From positions 1 to 63,540 of the forward strand of contig QCBJ01000008.1 of the NCBI GenBank assembly GCA_003281645.1: a stretch of DNA of 63,540 bases. The letters are read 5' to 3'. This stretch comes from Prochlorococcus sp. AG-347-G20. Its GTDB lineage: Bacteria; Cyanobacteriota; Cyanobacteriia; PCC-6307; Cyanobiaceae. Below are positions 28,459 through 37,507 of this stretch, piece after piece (within the stretch, counting starts at the first letter, position 1; the number at the start of each line of letters is the position of its first letter). The notes beneath the pieces are model-generated. The model was not told the DNA's origin. It saw only the letters and a list, made by a program, of their open reading frames with translations, and searched no databases. The translations under genes were made by a program, and so were the position numbers.

Positions 28459-28550
28459 AATTCCTCATTTATTTTTTATCACGGATCTAATTTTATGAGA
28501 GCTTTTTATCGGATGATAATTTTGAGGAATTGGATTTCAAAATTTTTTTT
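28459..28550 (+). other. possible structured transcript end or small RNA
   Basis: AATTCCTCA (28459-28467) is the exact reverse complement of TGAGGAATT (28523-28531), 55 bases apart, and a run of eight T follows shortly after. Whether this folds as a long hairpin terminator for the DUF1824 gene or as a separate RNA cannot be told by eye. Confidence 0.3.
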
Positions 28551-28613
28551 ACTTTAAAGCTTTGTTATTATGACTAGTGGCATTGATCTAAATTTTTCCG
28601 CTATTTTAATTTA

Positions 28614-29483
28614 ATGTTTTTTCAGGATATAATTCAAAATTTAAATAATTTTTGGTCAGAAGAAGGTTGTTTGATTATGCAGCCATATGATACTGAAAAG
28701 GGTGCTGGGACAATGAATCCGCATACTTTTTTAAGGGCTATTGGACCAGAGCCTTGGAGTGTTGCATATGCTGAGCCATGTAGAAGACCTACAGATGGAC
28801 GTTTTGGCGATAATCCTAATAGGGCACAACATTACTTTCAATATCAAGTAATAATTAAACCTTCACCGGAAGGAATCCAGGAAAAATATTTGACATCTCT
28901 AGAATCTCTGGGGATAAATCCTAGAAATCATGACATAAGATTTGTGGAAGATAATTGGGAGTCTCCAACACTTGGGGCCTGGGGTGTAGGTTGGGAAGTT
29001 TGGTTGGACGGGATGGAAGTTACTCAATTTACTTATTTTCAACAATGTGGGGGTATAGATTGTAATCCAATACCAATTGAAATCACTTATGGATTAGAGA
29101 GGATTGCAATGTTTTTGCAGGATAAGGATAGTATTTGGGACTTAAATTGGAACAAAGATTTGAAATATAGCGATATTTGGCTTCAATTTGAAAAAAGTCA
29201 ATGCTCTTATAATTTTACTGAATCTAGTGCTGACAATCTCAGAAAATTATTTGAAATTTATCAAGCTGAGGCAAATAACCTAATCGAAAAGAAATTAACT
29301 TATCCAGCCCTTGATTTTGTTCTGAAGTGTAGTCATACATTTAATCTTCTTGATGCTAGAGGAGTAATTTCAGTTACAGATCGTGCTCAATATATTGAAA
29401 AGATTAGAAACTTAGCAAGAGAAGTTGCATCATCTTGGATAGAGGAAAGAAAATCACTTCAATACCCATTAATAAAAAAATAA
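28614..29483 (+). CDS. glyQ: glycyl-tRNA synthetase alpha subunit
   Basis: 289 residues. [34 protein letters not shown] and [20 protein letters not shown] are hallmarks of the heterotetrameric GlyRS alpha chain. The beta subunit glyS is not in this window, as is common when the two are unlinked. Confidence 0.97.
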   Translation: MFFQDIIQNLNNFWSEEGCLIMQPYDTEKGAGTMNPHTFLRAIGPEPWSVAYAEPCRRPTDGRFGDNPNRAQHYFQYQVIIKPSPEGIQEKYLTSLESLGINPRNHDIRFVEDNWESPTLGAWGVGWEVWLDGMEVTQFTYFQQCGGIDCNPIPIEITYGLERIAMFLQDKDSIWDLNWNKDLKYSDIWLQFEKSQCSYNFTESSADNLRKLFEIYQAEANNLIEKKLTYPALDFVLKCSHTFNLLDARGVISVTDRAQYIEKIRNLAREVASSWIEERKSLQYPLIKK

Positions 29484-29585
29484 TCGAGATAATTTTTATT
29501 TTTTAGACTCAATTGTATAAAAAGTTACAGGGACTTGAAGCTTTTAGCTCTTTATTTTTTTGTTACTCTCGATACAGTATAGTTA

Positions 29586-29599
29586 CCCATTTCTATGGG
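29586..29599 (+). promoter_or_regulatory. 5' UTR hairpin upstream of the porin gene
   Basis: CCCAT TTCT ATGGG is a perfect 5-bp stem with a 4-base loop, 20 bases before the porin ATG and followed by CATTTTT. It could be an attenuator or an mRNA-stabilising structure. A ribosome binding site GAGGT follows. Confidence 0.4.
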
Positions 29600-29619
29600 C
29601 ATTTTTCGTGTGAGGTAAA

Positions 29620-30909
29620 ATGAAACTCTTCCAACAAATGTTGGTAGCAGGAGCATCTGTGAGCTTATTAGCTCCAATTGCTGCCCATGCTTCCGACGTT
29701 GTCAATTTAGAAGAAATGAATAGCTACTCTCGTAGCACCACAAAAAAAATTTCTAGACTTGACAGTAAAACATTCATTAACGAAGTTAGTGAAGATATTG
29801 CAAATCTTAAAGGTCGTATAGATGACCTTGAGGCTAGACAAAATGTATTTGAAGCCGGTGGTTTCTCTGATACCACAACAATGGATGGAAAGGTAATCTT
29901 TGACATTGGTGCTATTGATTATTCTTTAGATTCAGAAACAAAAACTGAATCAACAAACTTTGGGTATTCTTATACTGCAAATTTAAATTCTAGTTTTACA
30001 GGTGACGATAACCTTTACATTAGAATTAAAACTGGTAACCATGGCAGCTGGATGACAGACAAAACTTACGGAGGCTATCTAGGTTCTGTGGGTAAAAATG
30101 CTGGAGCTTTAACAGTTGATAAAATTTGGTACGAATTTCCTGTTGGTGACAATAATACCGTATGGGTAGGTCCAAAGATTGAAAATTATTACATGCATGG
30201 CACTGCACCTTCAATTTACAAGCCAATAACTAAACAATTTAGTCTTGGAGGTAATGGTGAAGCTTATGGTGCAAGTACTGATACTGGTGCTGGTTGGGCT
30301 TACAAAGCAGATAATGGATTTGCTATTAGTTCAAATGTTGGTACAAAATCTAAAACTACTTCCAGTGGAACAGACACAGGACTTTTATCAAATGAAAGTA
30401 AGACAAGTTGGGCAACTCAGGTTGGTTTAACAAAATCTCAGTGGTCAGCTTCTGTACTAGTAAACCAGAAATATAATGGTTGGAGCGATACTTACTACCA
30501 TTCATTACAACATGGTCCAAGTTCATCGACAGGTAATTTCTCTTCTGTAGGTCTTAGAGGTTGGTGGCGTCCACTTGAAACAGGTTCAGCCACTCCTTCT
30601 ATATCTTTGGGATATGACTCAACAACATACGATGGAGCCCCCGCTGCCTCAGATTCTTCTGATGCATGGTTCGCAGGACTAATGTGGCAGGATACTTTTC
30701 AAGCTGACGACAAAATTGGGGTAGCTTTTGGTCAACCTACAACTAATGAGGATGAGACTACTGATCCATTTGCTTATGAATTGTATTATTCTTATATGCT
30801 CAATGATTCTGTAAGTGTTACTCCTACTGTTTTTGGAGGAACTGATAGAAACGGAACTTCAGGTGGTGACGTTTTTGGAGCACTTGTTCAAACTACATTT
30901 AAATTCTAA
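29620..30909 (+). CDS. som: Som-type outer membrane porin
   Basis: 429 residues. Signal peptide (MKLFQQMLVAGASVSLLAPI, cleavage near AHA), a short coiled-coil segment (DIANLKGRIDDLEARQN) and then alternating beta-strand sequence ending in the aromatic LVQTTFKF typical of beta-barrel porins. The fully preserved N-terminal SLH domain of larger cyanobacterial Som proteins is absent, as in other Prochlorococcus porins. It allows passive entry of small solutes, possibly ions including iron. Confidence 0.9.
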   Translation: MKLFQQMLVAGASVSLLAPIAAHASDVVNLEEMNSYSRSTTKKISRLDSKTFINEVSEDIANLKGRIDDLEARQNVFEAGGFSDTTTMDGKVIFDIGAIDYSLDSETKTESTNFGYSYTANLNSSFTGDDNLYIRIKTGNHGSWMTDKTYGGYLGSVGKNAGALTVDKIWYEFPVGDNNTVWVGPKIENYYMHGTAPSIYKPITKQFSLGGNGEAYGASTDTGAGWAYKADNGFAISSNVGTKSKTTSSGTDTGLLSNESKTSWATQVGLTKSQWSASVLVNQKYNGWSDTYYHSLQHGPSSSTGNFSSVGLRGWWRPLETGSATPSISLGYDSTTYDGAPAASDSSDAWFAGLMWQDTFQADDKIGVAFGQPTTNEDETTDPFAYELYYSYMLNDSVSVTPTVFGGTDRNGTSGGDVFGALVQTTFKF

Positions 30910-30923
30910 ATATAGTGAATTAA

Positions 30924-30954
30924 TAAAAAAACACCCGTAAGGGTGTTTTTTTTT
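30924..30954 (+). terminator. strong terminator after som
   Basis: AACACCC GTAA GGGTGTT hairpin with an A tract on the left and nine T on the right, 15 bases past the porin stop. The symmetry would also let it end transcription from the opposite strand. Confidence 0.9.
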
Positions 30955-30981
30955 GCGCTATTTTAAAAAAATTTAAGTTTT

Positions 30982-31221
30982 TTACCAACAATTTTCTCCT
31001 TCCCCAATAGGAACACAAGCACTTGATTTTGCAGCTTCATCAGCTATTCTTTGTGCTTCTGCATCTAATTTGAAATCCGCATCTAAAGCCATATCTGTAT
31101 TCCATTCTTTTAATCCGCCTAAGTCATTCTCGCCTGACTTAGCAGAATTGGTAGTTGTTGTTGAAATAGCTAATGCGCTAGTGGCTGCAATAAAAATTGC
31201 AATTGAACTTCTTTTTGGCAT
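30982..31221 (-). CDS. small exported protein of unknown function
   Basis: 79 residues. The N-terminus (MPKRSSIAIFIAATSALAIS) looks like a Sec signal sequence; the mature part is acidic and ends SSACVPIGEGENCW, with two cysteines that could form a disulfide in the periplasm. No family recognised. Convergent with the porin gene across its terminator. Confidence 0.6.
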   Translation of the reverse strand: MPKRSSIAIFIAATSALAISTTTTNSAKSGENDLGGLKEWNTDMALDADFKLDAEAQRIADEAAKSSACVPIGEGENCW

Positions 31222-31294
31222 TTGATAACTATATTTTTTATATATTAATCATTTTTAGAATCATATTCTTTTTGTTGTATAAAATGATGCTTAT

Positions 31295-31960
31295 TTAATC
31301 ACCCATAACTCTTAGGAGATTAGAGTAGGATTTAAAAATTAGATCAAGATCATCAGATCTACCATGCTTAGCTAATAGACTTCTCGCACCTGCGTCTAAA
31401 TCAAATAAATATTCTCTTTCTTCAATACTTTTTATATAACTCTCAATCCATCCAACGCATACTATTCTTTCTCCATTGAGAACTTCTTGAACTGAATGTA
31501 AGTAGGTGCTTGGGTAAATTAAAATTTCTCCACTATTAAGTTTAAATTTGATGTCTGAAGTAAGATTTTCAATTAATAGTTCACCCCCTTCGTATAGATT
31601 TTTTTTTGTAAGAAAAATTGTGAAAGATAAGTCAGCCCTGCCTGATGACATATATGCATTATCGATATGTCGTCCATACTTCATTCCTTTGGAGGATTTA
31701 GTAAACATGATTCCATGAATATTTTTTGGTAAAGTAAAGCTTTTTATTAAATCATCATTTAAGATTTTTTGTTTAACTAGCGATGATAATTTTTTAGAAA
31801 TATCAGATGTTCTTTTTAGTTGCAAATTATTTTTTACGATTGAGGCGTGACTGCCAGCAGTTTTTTTTCCATCTTCCCAACCTTGATTTTCTTGTTCTAA
31901 TTCTTTTTCTATAAAATTTATTTCTTCAGTATTTAATAACTTATGAGTTAAATAATTCAT
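31295..31960 (-). CDS. piuC: PKHD-type Fe(II)/2-oxoglutarate dioxygenase, PiuC/YbiX-like
   Basis: 221 residues. Iron ligands are visible as HID (His98, Asp100) and His155 (STYLHSV), with Arg165 (GERIVCVG) to bind 2-oxoglutarate. PiuC-type enzymes are commonly found next to iron uptake genes. Here it is divergent from the ferric-iron binding protein gene, with a palindrome in between, consistent with shared iron control. Confidence 0.9.
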   Translation of the reverse strand: MNYLTHKLLNTEEINFIEKELEQENQGWEDGKKTAGSHASIVKNNLQLKRTSDISKKLSSLVKQKILNDDLIKSFTLPKNIHGIMFTKSSKGMKYGRHIDNAYMSSGRADLSFTIFLTKKNLYEGGELLIENLTSDIKFKLNSGEILIYPSTYLHSVQEVLNGERIVCVGWIESYIKSIEEREYLFDLDAGARSLLAKHGRSDDLDLIFKSYSNLLRVMGD

Positions 31961-31976
31961 ATGGCATATAAAAAAT

Positions 31977-31994
31977 GATACATTTTGATGTATC
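31977..31994. promoter_or_regulatory. palindromic operator candidate between piuC and idiA
   Basis: GATACA TTTTGA TGTATC is a perfect 6-bp inverted repeat around a 6-base centre, in the 102-base gap between the divergent piuC and idiA genes. Its position 17 bases upstream of the piuC start and about 70 upstream of idiA suits a shared regulator such as a Fur-family protein. It does not match the classic Fur box closely. Confidence 0.45.
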
Positions 31995-32062
31995 GAAGAT
32001 AGCTTTTAGAGTTTGGACTCTTTTGATGGGTTTAAAGTAACCATAGATACTAATTTGAAAAA

Positions 32063-33085
32063 GTGCAAAATCTTAAAAAACTATTTTATACAGCACTAAC
32101 ATGTACATTTTTATTCAATTTAAATATACCTGCCAATTCAACAGAAAAAGAAGTCAAAGTTTATTCCGGGAGACATTACAACACTGATAGGAGCGTCTAT
32201 AAAAAATTTGCAGAAGAAACAGGGATTAAAGTAAGGCTAATAGAGGCAGCAGGAATTTCTTTAATTGAAAGATTGAAACGTGAAGGGAAGAATTCTCAAG
32301 CAGATTTAATATTGCTAGTAGATGCCGCAAGAATTACTAATGCAGCCAAAGCTGGATTACTACAACCAATAGGATCTTCTGATTTAGAAAATGATGTTCC
32401 TGTTGGATTAAAGGATCCAAATAAGGAATGGTATGCATTAACAAGAAGAGTAAGAGTCATGATAGCCAATCCAAAAGTGGTAGATGTTAGCAAGATTAAT
32501 GATTACACTGATTTGGCTGATCCTTCTTTAAAAGGGAAAGTATGTTTAAGAAATAGAAAAAGTCCATATAATCAATCTTTAGTTGCCAATCAAATAATTA
32601 ACAAAGGTGAATCAGAAACTAAAGCTTGGTTAAGCGGAATGATTTCAAACGTTTCAAAACCGTTTTTCCCAGGGGATATTGCAATAATTAGAGCAGTTTC
32701 TAAGAGAAAATGCGGGGTAGGAATTGTTAATCATTATTATGTCGCAAGAATGTTAGCAGGTGTTAATGGAAGGAGAGATGCTTTGTATGCAAAAAAAACA
32801 AAGGTCCTTACACCTGATCCTGCACACGTAAATATTAGTGCCGGCGGTGTTGCAAAATATGCAACAAATAAAAATGAAGCTATTCGTTTGCTTGAATTTT
32901 TAGCATCTCCGGAAGGAAGTAAAGGTTTAGCTGCTCCAACTTTTGAACATCCTTTGAAGGAAGTAAATCAGAATGAAATAGTAAAGAACTTTGGAGAGTT
33001 TACGCCTGATAGTGTCACCGTAGAAGATCTTGGAGAAAAAAATTCTCTAGCTATTAAATTGATGAAAGATGCAGGTTGGAATTAA
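32063..33085 (+). CDS. idiA: ferric iron ABC transporter substrate-binding protein (IdiA/FutA)
   Basis: 340 residues. Signal peptide at residues 1-25 (FYTALTCTFLFNLNIPANS), then VYSGRHYNTDRS with the His-Tyr iron ligands (residues 38-39) and the tyrosine pair in GIVNHYYVARM. Length and motifs match FutA/IdiA/AfuA. It captures ferric iron in the periplasm, or protects photosystem II under iron stress in some cyanobacteria. GTG start. Permease and ATPase genes are not adjacent. Confidence 0.92.
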   Translation: MQNLKKLFYTALTCTFLFNLNIPANSTEKEVKVYSGRHYNTDRSVYKKFAEETGIKVRLIEAAGISLIERLKREGKNSQADLILLVDAARITNAAKAGLLQPIGSSDLENDVPVGLKDPNKEWYALTRRVRVMIANPKVVDVSKINDYTDLADPSLKGKVCLRNRKSPYNQSLVANQIINKGESETKAWLSGMISNVSKPFFPGDIAIIRAVSKRKCGVGIVNHYYVARMLAGVNGRRDALYAKKTKVLTPDPAHVNISAGGVAKYATNKNEAIRLLEFLASPEGSKGLAAPTFEHPLKEVNQNEIVKNFGEFTPDSVTVEDLGEKNSLAIKLMKDAGWN

Positions 33086-33174
33086 AAATTAAGATAATTA
33101 TATAGTTCATAATTTTCTCATTCATCTTAAAAAATTTGGAATTAATTTTCTGTAGGAGTTTTTTAAAAAGAAAA

Positions 33175-34365
33175 TTATTTTTTTCGTAACAAATCTTTTT
33201 GCAAAATTTTATTTATTGTAGATAAGACTACATTGCTAGAAGTATTATTGTCATATTTGGCAGATAAACAATCAAAAACTTTTGGAGATAAATAACAATA
33301 ATTAGAATAATTTGCATATATTTTCTGAATTATTTTAGATATCCCATAAGGATCTTTATCTAAAGTATATTCTCCTAATATCCCATCCATAAATAAGGCA
33401 GTTATGCCTCTATTACTAACAGATGCGATAGGTACTCCAAGTAATCCAGCTTCTAAAGCAACTCTAGATAATCCTTCTGCATATAATGTTGGAATAACTA
33501 TTATCAAAGATGAAACATAGAATTCAAAAGGGTCTTCAGTATAATAACTAAGCTTTATTCCATTACTAATTAAATATCCCCTCATATCGGAATCTAAATT
33601 ATCAATATCAGAGTTCGGACTAACAATACGAAATTTATATTTTTTATTTGAATTATCATTTATCAAATAGAGGATAGCGGCTATAAACCTATAAAAGCCT
33701 TTTTCAGCAGAGATCCTACCAATATATGTTATAAATAAATTATCTTTATTCAGTTCATTATTGGAATTTAATATATTTATTTTTCTTCTCTCATTATTTA
33801 GATTGGTAGGGTTGAATTTTTTTGAATCTATACCAGTTCCTGGAATAATAAATAATTTAGATATGATAATCAATTTATGTTCTAGAAGATAAGCATAATC
33901 AGTATAGTTAAGTACAAAAACTGCTGAATAAATCTTAAAAAGTAAATATCTATAAAATATTTCAACAATCCTCTTCATAATTCTAAAATGGATAGCCCTA
34001 GAAGCAAACAATCTTCCTAATCCTTCTAAAGTTGCAAATCTTTTGTATTTATTAAAGATCGGTAATATAGATAAAAATAAGGGCCCTATAGTAAAACTCA
34101 TTAAAATTGAATTAGATTTTTTATTAGGGAAACTTACTCTTTTAGAAAATAAAATGCTTTTGCAATAATCATAAAAAGTAATAATTTTTATTGATTTTTT
34201 TTTTAATTTATTCAAATCATTTTTATTTACTACTCCACCTTTTCTCAAATGTAAAATGGTTATTTCATAGTTATTTAAATTTAAATCTTCAATTAAAGCC
34301 AACTTAAAATTAACAATAAACCAAAGTGTGTTAGCAAATAAGATGGCTTGCTTAGCTTCTTTCAA
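33175..34365 (-). CDS. GT4-family glycosyltransferase
   Basis: 396 residues, GT-B fold, with the donor-site segment FITYIGRISAEKGFYRFIAA and the E-x7-E motif (YAEGLSRVALEAGLLGVPIA). Rich in Asn, Ile and Lys, so even more AT-rich than core genes. Likely adds a sugar to a surface glycan. It lies behind another glycosyltransferase gene on the same strand, next to a tRNA. Confidence 0.8.
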   Translation of the reverse strand: MKEAKQAILFANTLWFIVNFKLALIEDLNLNNYEITILHLRKGGVVNKNDLNKLKKKSIKIITFYDYCKSILFSKRVSFPNKKSNSILMSFTIGPLFLSILPIFNKYKRFATLEGLGRLFASRAIHFRIMKRIVEIFYRYLLFKIYSAVFVLNYTDYAYLLEHKLIIISKLFIIPGTGIDSKKFNPTNLNNERRKINILNSNNELNKDNLFITYIGRISAEKGFYRFIAAILYLINDNSNKKYKFRIVSPNSDIDNLDSDMRGYLISNGIKLSYYTEDPFEFYVSSLIIVIPTLYAEGLSRVALEAGLLGVPIASVSNRGITALFMDGILGEYTLDKDPYGISKIIQKIYANYSNYCYLSPKVFDCLSAKYDNNTSSNVVLSTINKILQKDLLRKK

Positions 34366-34413
34366 TTAAATAAATTAAATAATCTTATAATATCAAATAA
34401 CAATCTTAAATTT

Positions 34414-35589
34414 CTAGTAATCCTTTCTAAGCAACATATACAAGAAATTATTTAATTTTTTTGATGAATTTGACCAACTCCATTTTGAAATAATTTCATT
34501 TTCAGATGGTTTTTTAGGTGAATTTATATATTCTATTATTTGCTTTAAATGTTCTTCCTTTTTTTTCATATTTAGTATTAGAGAATGTTTTGGAGCAATT
34601 TCTTTTAAAGCAGGAACATCACTCACAATTACTTTTTTAGATCTCGCAGCAGCCTCTAAAACAGGGATCCCAAAACCCTCATTATTTGATAGAAGAAGGA
34701 ACGCAATGCAATTCTTATATAAATAATCGAGTTCTTCATCAGTAGGATGAACTATCTCTCTTAAAAAATCCTTATTTTTTAAAATTATTTTTTTCAAATT
34801 AAAGTTCTTATACTTATTTGAACCTGCAATAACTAATGTAGGTTTCTGATCAATTAGGTGTCTTACTTCTGAAATTAAATTTATTAAGTAAGGTAAATTT
34901 TTATGTGGTCTTCTGTCCCCAACATATAAAAAATAATTATTTTTTAAATTTTTAAAATAATTTGTTTTTGCCACATCCTTATTGAATTTATTATCTAATT
35001 CAACTCCGTTATAAATTACTACAATATCTTTTAATTTTCTTTTTAAAAAGAAATTTAAAAATTGATATCTATTAATTAGAGAAGTTTTTGTTGCTTCTGA
35101 TACGGTTAATATGTAATTAGAATAAACTAATGTAATGATAATTCTAAATTCAGAAATTATTTTTTTTATTAAAGGGAGAGACTGAAAATAATTTCTCACA
35201 CAAATAAAAGTCAAGTCGTGAATAGTAGAAATAATTCTTATCCCTGGCAATATAGGAGGATCAATATAAGGAGATAAATAAAAATTTATAGATTTTCTTT
35301 TTAAAAGAAAATAAAGTTTTAAATCTATTAATTTAAAAGGTAGCTTCCAATATATACCTCTACTTTTATTCCAATAAACTTTCTCAACATTATTTTTATC
35401 TATAGTTTCAATATCTGAAAGATGCAAACAATTTTTTTTAGGAGGCATTAATAGTAAAAAATTTATATTATTTTCATTTTTTACTAAATATTTAAATAAA
35501 TTTTTAGTAAATCTTGTCAATCCAGTATAGGGATTTTCTGCATATCTTAAATCTAAAGCAATATAAAATTTATTTTTTTCTAATTCCAT
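34414..35589 (-). CDS. GT4-family glycosyltransferase
   Basis: 391 residues. RYAENPYTGLTRFTKNLF at the N-terminus, FLYVGDRRPHKNLPYLINL and NEGFGIPVLEAAARSKKVIV (E-x7-E) are classic for GT4 mannosyl- or rhamnosyltransferase-like enzymes. Lies 26 bases from the 5' end of tRNA-Ser and is probably first in a two-gene unit. Acceptor and donor cannot be told. Confidence 0.82.
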   Translation of the reverse strand: MELEKNKFYIALDLRYAENPYTGLTRFTKNLFKYLVKNENNINFLLLMPPKKNCLHLSDIETIDKNNVEKVYWNKSRGIYWKLPFKLIDLKLYFLLKRKSINFYLSPYIDPPILPGIRIISTIHDLTFICVRNYFQSLPLIKKIISEFRIIITLVYSNYILTVSEATKTSLINRYQFLNFFLKRKLKDIVVIYNGVELDNKFNKDVAKTNYFKNLKNNYFLYVGDRRPHKNLPYLINLISEVRHLIDQKPTLVIAGSNKYKNFNLKKIILKNKDFLREIVHPTDEELDYLYKNCIAFLLLSNNEGFGIPVLEAAARSKKVIVSDVPALKEIAPKHSLILNMKKKEEHLKQIIEYINSPKKPSENEIISKWSWSNSSKKLNNFLYMLLRKDY

Positions 35590-35615
35590 ATTACGTGCAT
35601 ACTTAATAAACAGGC

Positions 35616-35700
35616 GGAGAGGTGGCTGAGTGGTCGAAAGCGAACGACTCGAAATCGTTTAATAGGTAACTATTCGTGGGTTCGAATCCCACCCTCTCCG
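35616..35700 (+). tRNA. tRNA-Ser (anticodon CGA)
   Basis: 85 bases with acceptor GGAGAGG pairing with CCTCTCC, discriminator G, an anticodon loop CTCGAAA (anticodon CGA), a long variable arm (TAATAGGTAACTATTC region) and T-loop GGTTCGAATCC. The long variable arm confirms the class II serine type. Its 3' end forms the left copy of a 15-bp direct repeat. Confidence 0.95.
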
Positions 35701-35704
35701 TTAA
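35690..35704 (+). repeat. left direct repeat (attL-like) at the tRNA-Ser 3' end
   Basis: CACCCTCTCCGTTAA, covering the last 11 bases of tRNA-Ser and 4 downstream bases. It is repeated exactly at 37508-37522. The first differing bases lie on each side (C versus A before, C versus T after). Confidence 0.75.
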
Positions 35705-35713
35705 CTATTGTTA

Positions 35714-35856
35714 CCCTGTAGACCCGTATAGACCGTTATCAGGGCAGTTTAGAGAATATAACAGGGATTTGAGTTTCATATAGACCCCTCCTTTCCAGTA
35801 TATGCCAAAAATGGTAGTGGGGGATGTAGTGGGAGATATTAAGTAGTCAAAGTTTG
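35714..35856. repeat. short repeats inside the left end of the element
   Basis: TAGACC occurs at 35719, 35729 (exactly 10 bases apart, one helical turn) and 35781. CCCTG (35714) and CAGGG (35740) flank the first pair as an inverted repeat. GTAGTGGG follows at 35814 and 35826, with a variant GTAGTGTGGG at 35847. No reading frame of useful length covers this stretch. Confidence 0.45.
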
Positions 35857-35961
35857 GTAGTGTGGGATTCTTTTAGAATTATCTTCAGCAATGCGATTTT
35901 AATAGGTAACTTGGAATGATAAGAGAAATTTAATACCTTTTAAAAGATAATATTCTAAAAA

Positions 35962-37335
35962 TTAACAATTGACCCAAGGACCAGGGTACCAATCTGTTGC
36001 TTTAAGTTTTCTTGACTTATTTATATATCTACAACCTGATGGGTAAGAATACTCATTTTTATAAATACCTTTCCAATAATACAAATTACCCTCAAAGGGA
36101 TTTTCTTCAATTGCTTTGTCTAATACCTGAACTGCTTTTTTATTCTTATTATTTTTTGAATAAAATGTCGCTAAATCTATCTTCAGGTTAATATCCCATG
36201 GGTTCATAATTATTAGTTTTTCTATATCTTCTATTGCCCCTTTATGGTTTTTTTTATTTTTAATTTTTAACCACGCCCTAGAATAAAGTGCATTTTCATA
36301 ATAATAACCCTTTTCGGAGATCTTCATCTGCACAATCAAATCATAGTCTTCAATCGCCTCTTTATATCTCCCCAATCTTTCATTATCTAAAGCACGATTA
36401 AAATAAAAATTTATGTATTCAGAATTACCTATTGATGGTTTTAAATTTTTTTTATCTTTCTTTTTAATTTTTCCTGAAGAACTGTTTATACTTAAATTTT
36501 TTTGAACTTTTTCTCCTAATAATACCTTTGATTCAGCAAGATAATCATCAGCGGTAGTTGATTCGGTTGTCGCTGAAACTATTTTTTTCCCATTTACAAA
36601 TTGATGGTAGTAGGTAATCGGAACTGCCATATTTGTTCTTGTGGCAACAAACTTTCCAGTGCTCAAACTGATTTGGTCATCTTGTTCTGCTCTGCCATGA
36701 ATACCTATAAGAGTTCCTTGTTTATCTAAAACGCAACCTCCACTCATTCCTTTTAATGTTGGATTAGAGTAAAGAAGTTGATATCCATCTGGAATGCCAA
36801 CCCTTGCATTGGCAATTACCTTTCCTTCTAAAAAACGTAAAAAACTAATTGGAACAGCATATGAGGGTAATGGGAATCCAGCAACAAAAATTTGATTACC
36901 CATAGAAACAGTTTTTATATCACCAATTTTTGCTACTTGATAGTTTTTTTTGCTTGTAAAAGTTATGACTGCCATATCCACTTTGCCTAATCTCTGCAAA
37001 CTTTCTGATTCCCATAAATGCTCTTTGCCATCAGAAGTTATAATTCCAACTTCTTCTCCAATTCGATTATCTTTTACTACATGCCAGGAAGTGAGAACGG
37101 TATATCGATTCCCCTCTTTTTTGACGAGAACACCTGAACCTTGAGTCGCTCCTTCTATACGGACAGTGATTGCTTTCGCGATATTAGCAATTTCTGATGC
37201 ATCCTTTGCTTTTGCTTTAGAAGCAGAAAGTAGAATCGCAGCACTGGATACTGTAAAAGTTCGCAGAAGTAGAGGTTGTCCTACAGATAGAAGGCAAACT
37301 GCAGCAGTGATTACGGTGAGGCGCAGAGACTTCAA
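35962..37335 (-). CDS. secreted trypsin-like serine protease with C-terminal TPR repeats
   Basis: 457 residues. Signal-peptide-like N-terminus to about residue 43 (ending SASKAKA), then an S1C-type trypsin fold with catalytic His in LTSWHVVKD, Asp in KVDMAVITF and Ser in GMSGGCVLDKQG. A lysine-rich linker near residues 275-300 leads to TPR units (YFNRALDNERLGRYKEAIED, YSRAWLKIKNKKNHKGAIED, LYYWKGIYKNEYSY). TTG at 37335 is the only usable start. Substrate unknown. It is the sole clear cargo of the tRNA-Ser element. Confidence 0.85.
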   Translation of the reverse strand: MKSLRLTVITAAVCLLSVGQPLLLRTFTVSSAAILLSASKAKAKDASEIANIAKAITVRIEGATQGSGVLVKKEGNRYTVLTSWHVVKDNRIGEEVGIITSDGKEHLWESESLQRLGKVDMAVITFTSKKNYQVAKIGDIKTVSMGNQIFVAGFPLPSYAVPISFLRFLEGKVIANARVGIPDGYQLLYSNPTLKGMSGGCVLDKQGTLIGIHGRAEQDDQISLSTGKFVATRTNMAVPITYYHQFVNGKKIVSATTESTTADDYLAESKVLLGEKVQKNLSINSSSGKIKKKDKKNLKPSIGNSEYINFYFNRALDNERLGRYKEAIEDYDLIVQMKISEKGYYYENALYSRAWLKIKNKKNHKGAIEDIEKLIIMNPWDINLKIDLATFYSKNNKNKKAVQVLDKAIEENPFEGNLYYWKGIYKNEYSYPSGCRYINKSRKLKATDWYPGPWVNC

Positions 37336-37462
37336 AAGATGTCTTTTAAACGTTTTTTTATTTTAATTAATCTTTAATCAAATTTATTTTCTCTTTAAAG
37401 AAAATTCTTATTTTGGTGTTAAGGATGTGTTAGGGATTTATATAAAATTACGATAATATTAT

Positions 37463-37503
37463 GGTCAGGTTAGGTCACAACTAGACGTTTTAAACTGAGT
37501 CTA
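37463..37503. repeat. short repeats inside the right end of the element
   Basis: GGTCA at 37463 and 37473 (10 bases apart), TAGAC at 37482 and its complement GTCTA at 37499, all within 45 bases of the right direct repeat. The pentamer TAGAC is shared with the left-end repeats. Confidence 0.4.
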
Positions 37504-37507
37504 AGGA

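Noticed and set aside
35719..35856. CRISPR-like repeats
   Set aside because: The repeats are only 6-10 bases, irregularly spaced and few, with no cas genes in the window.
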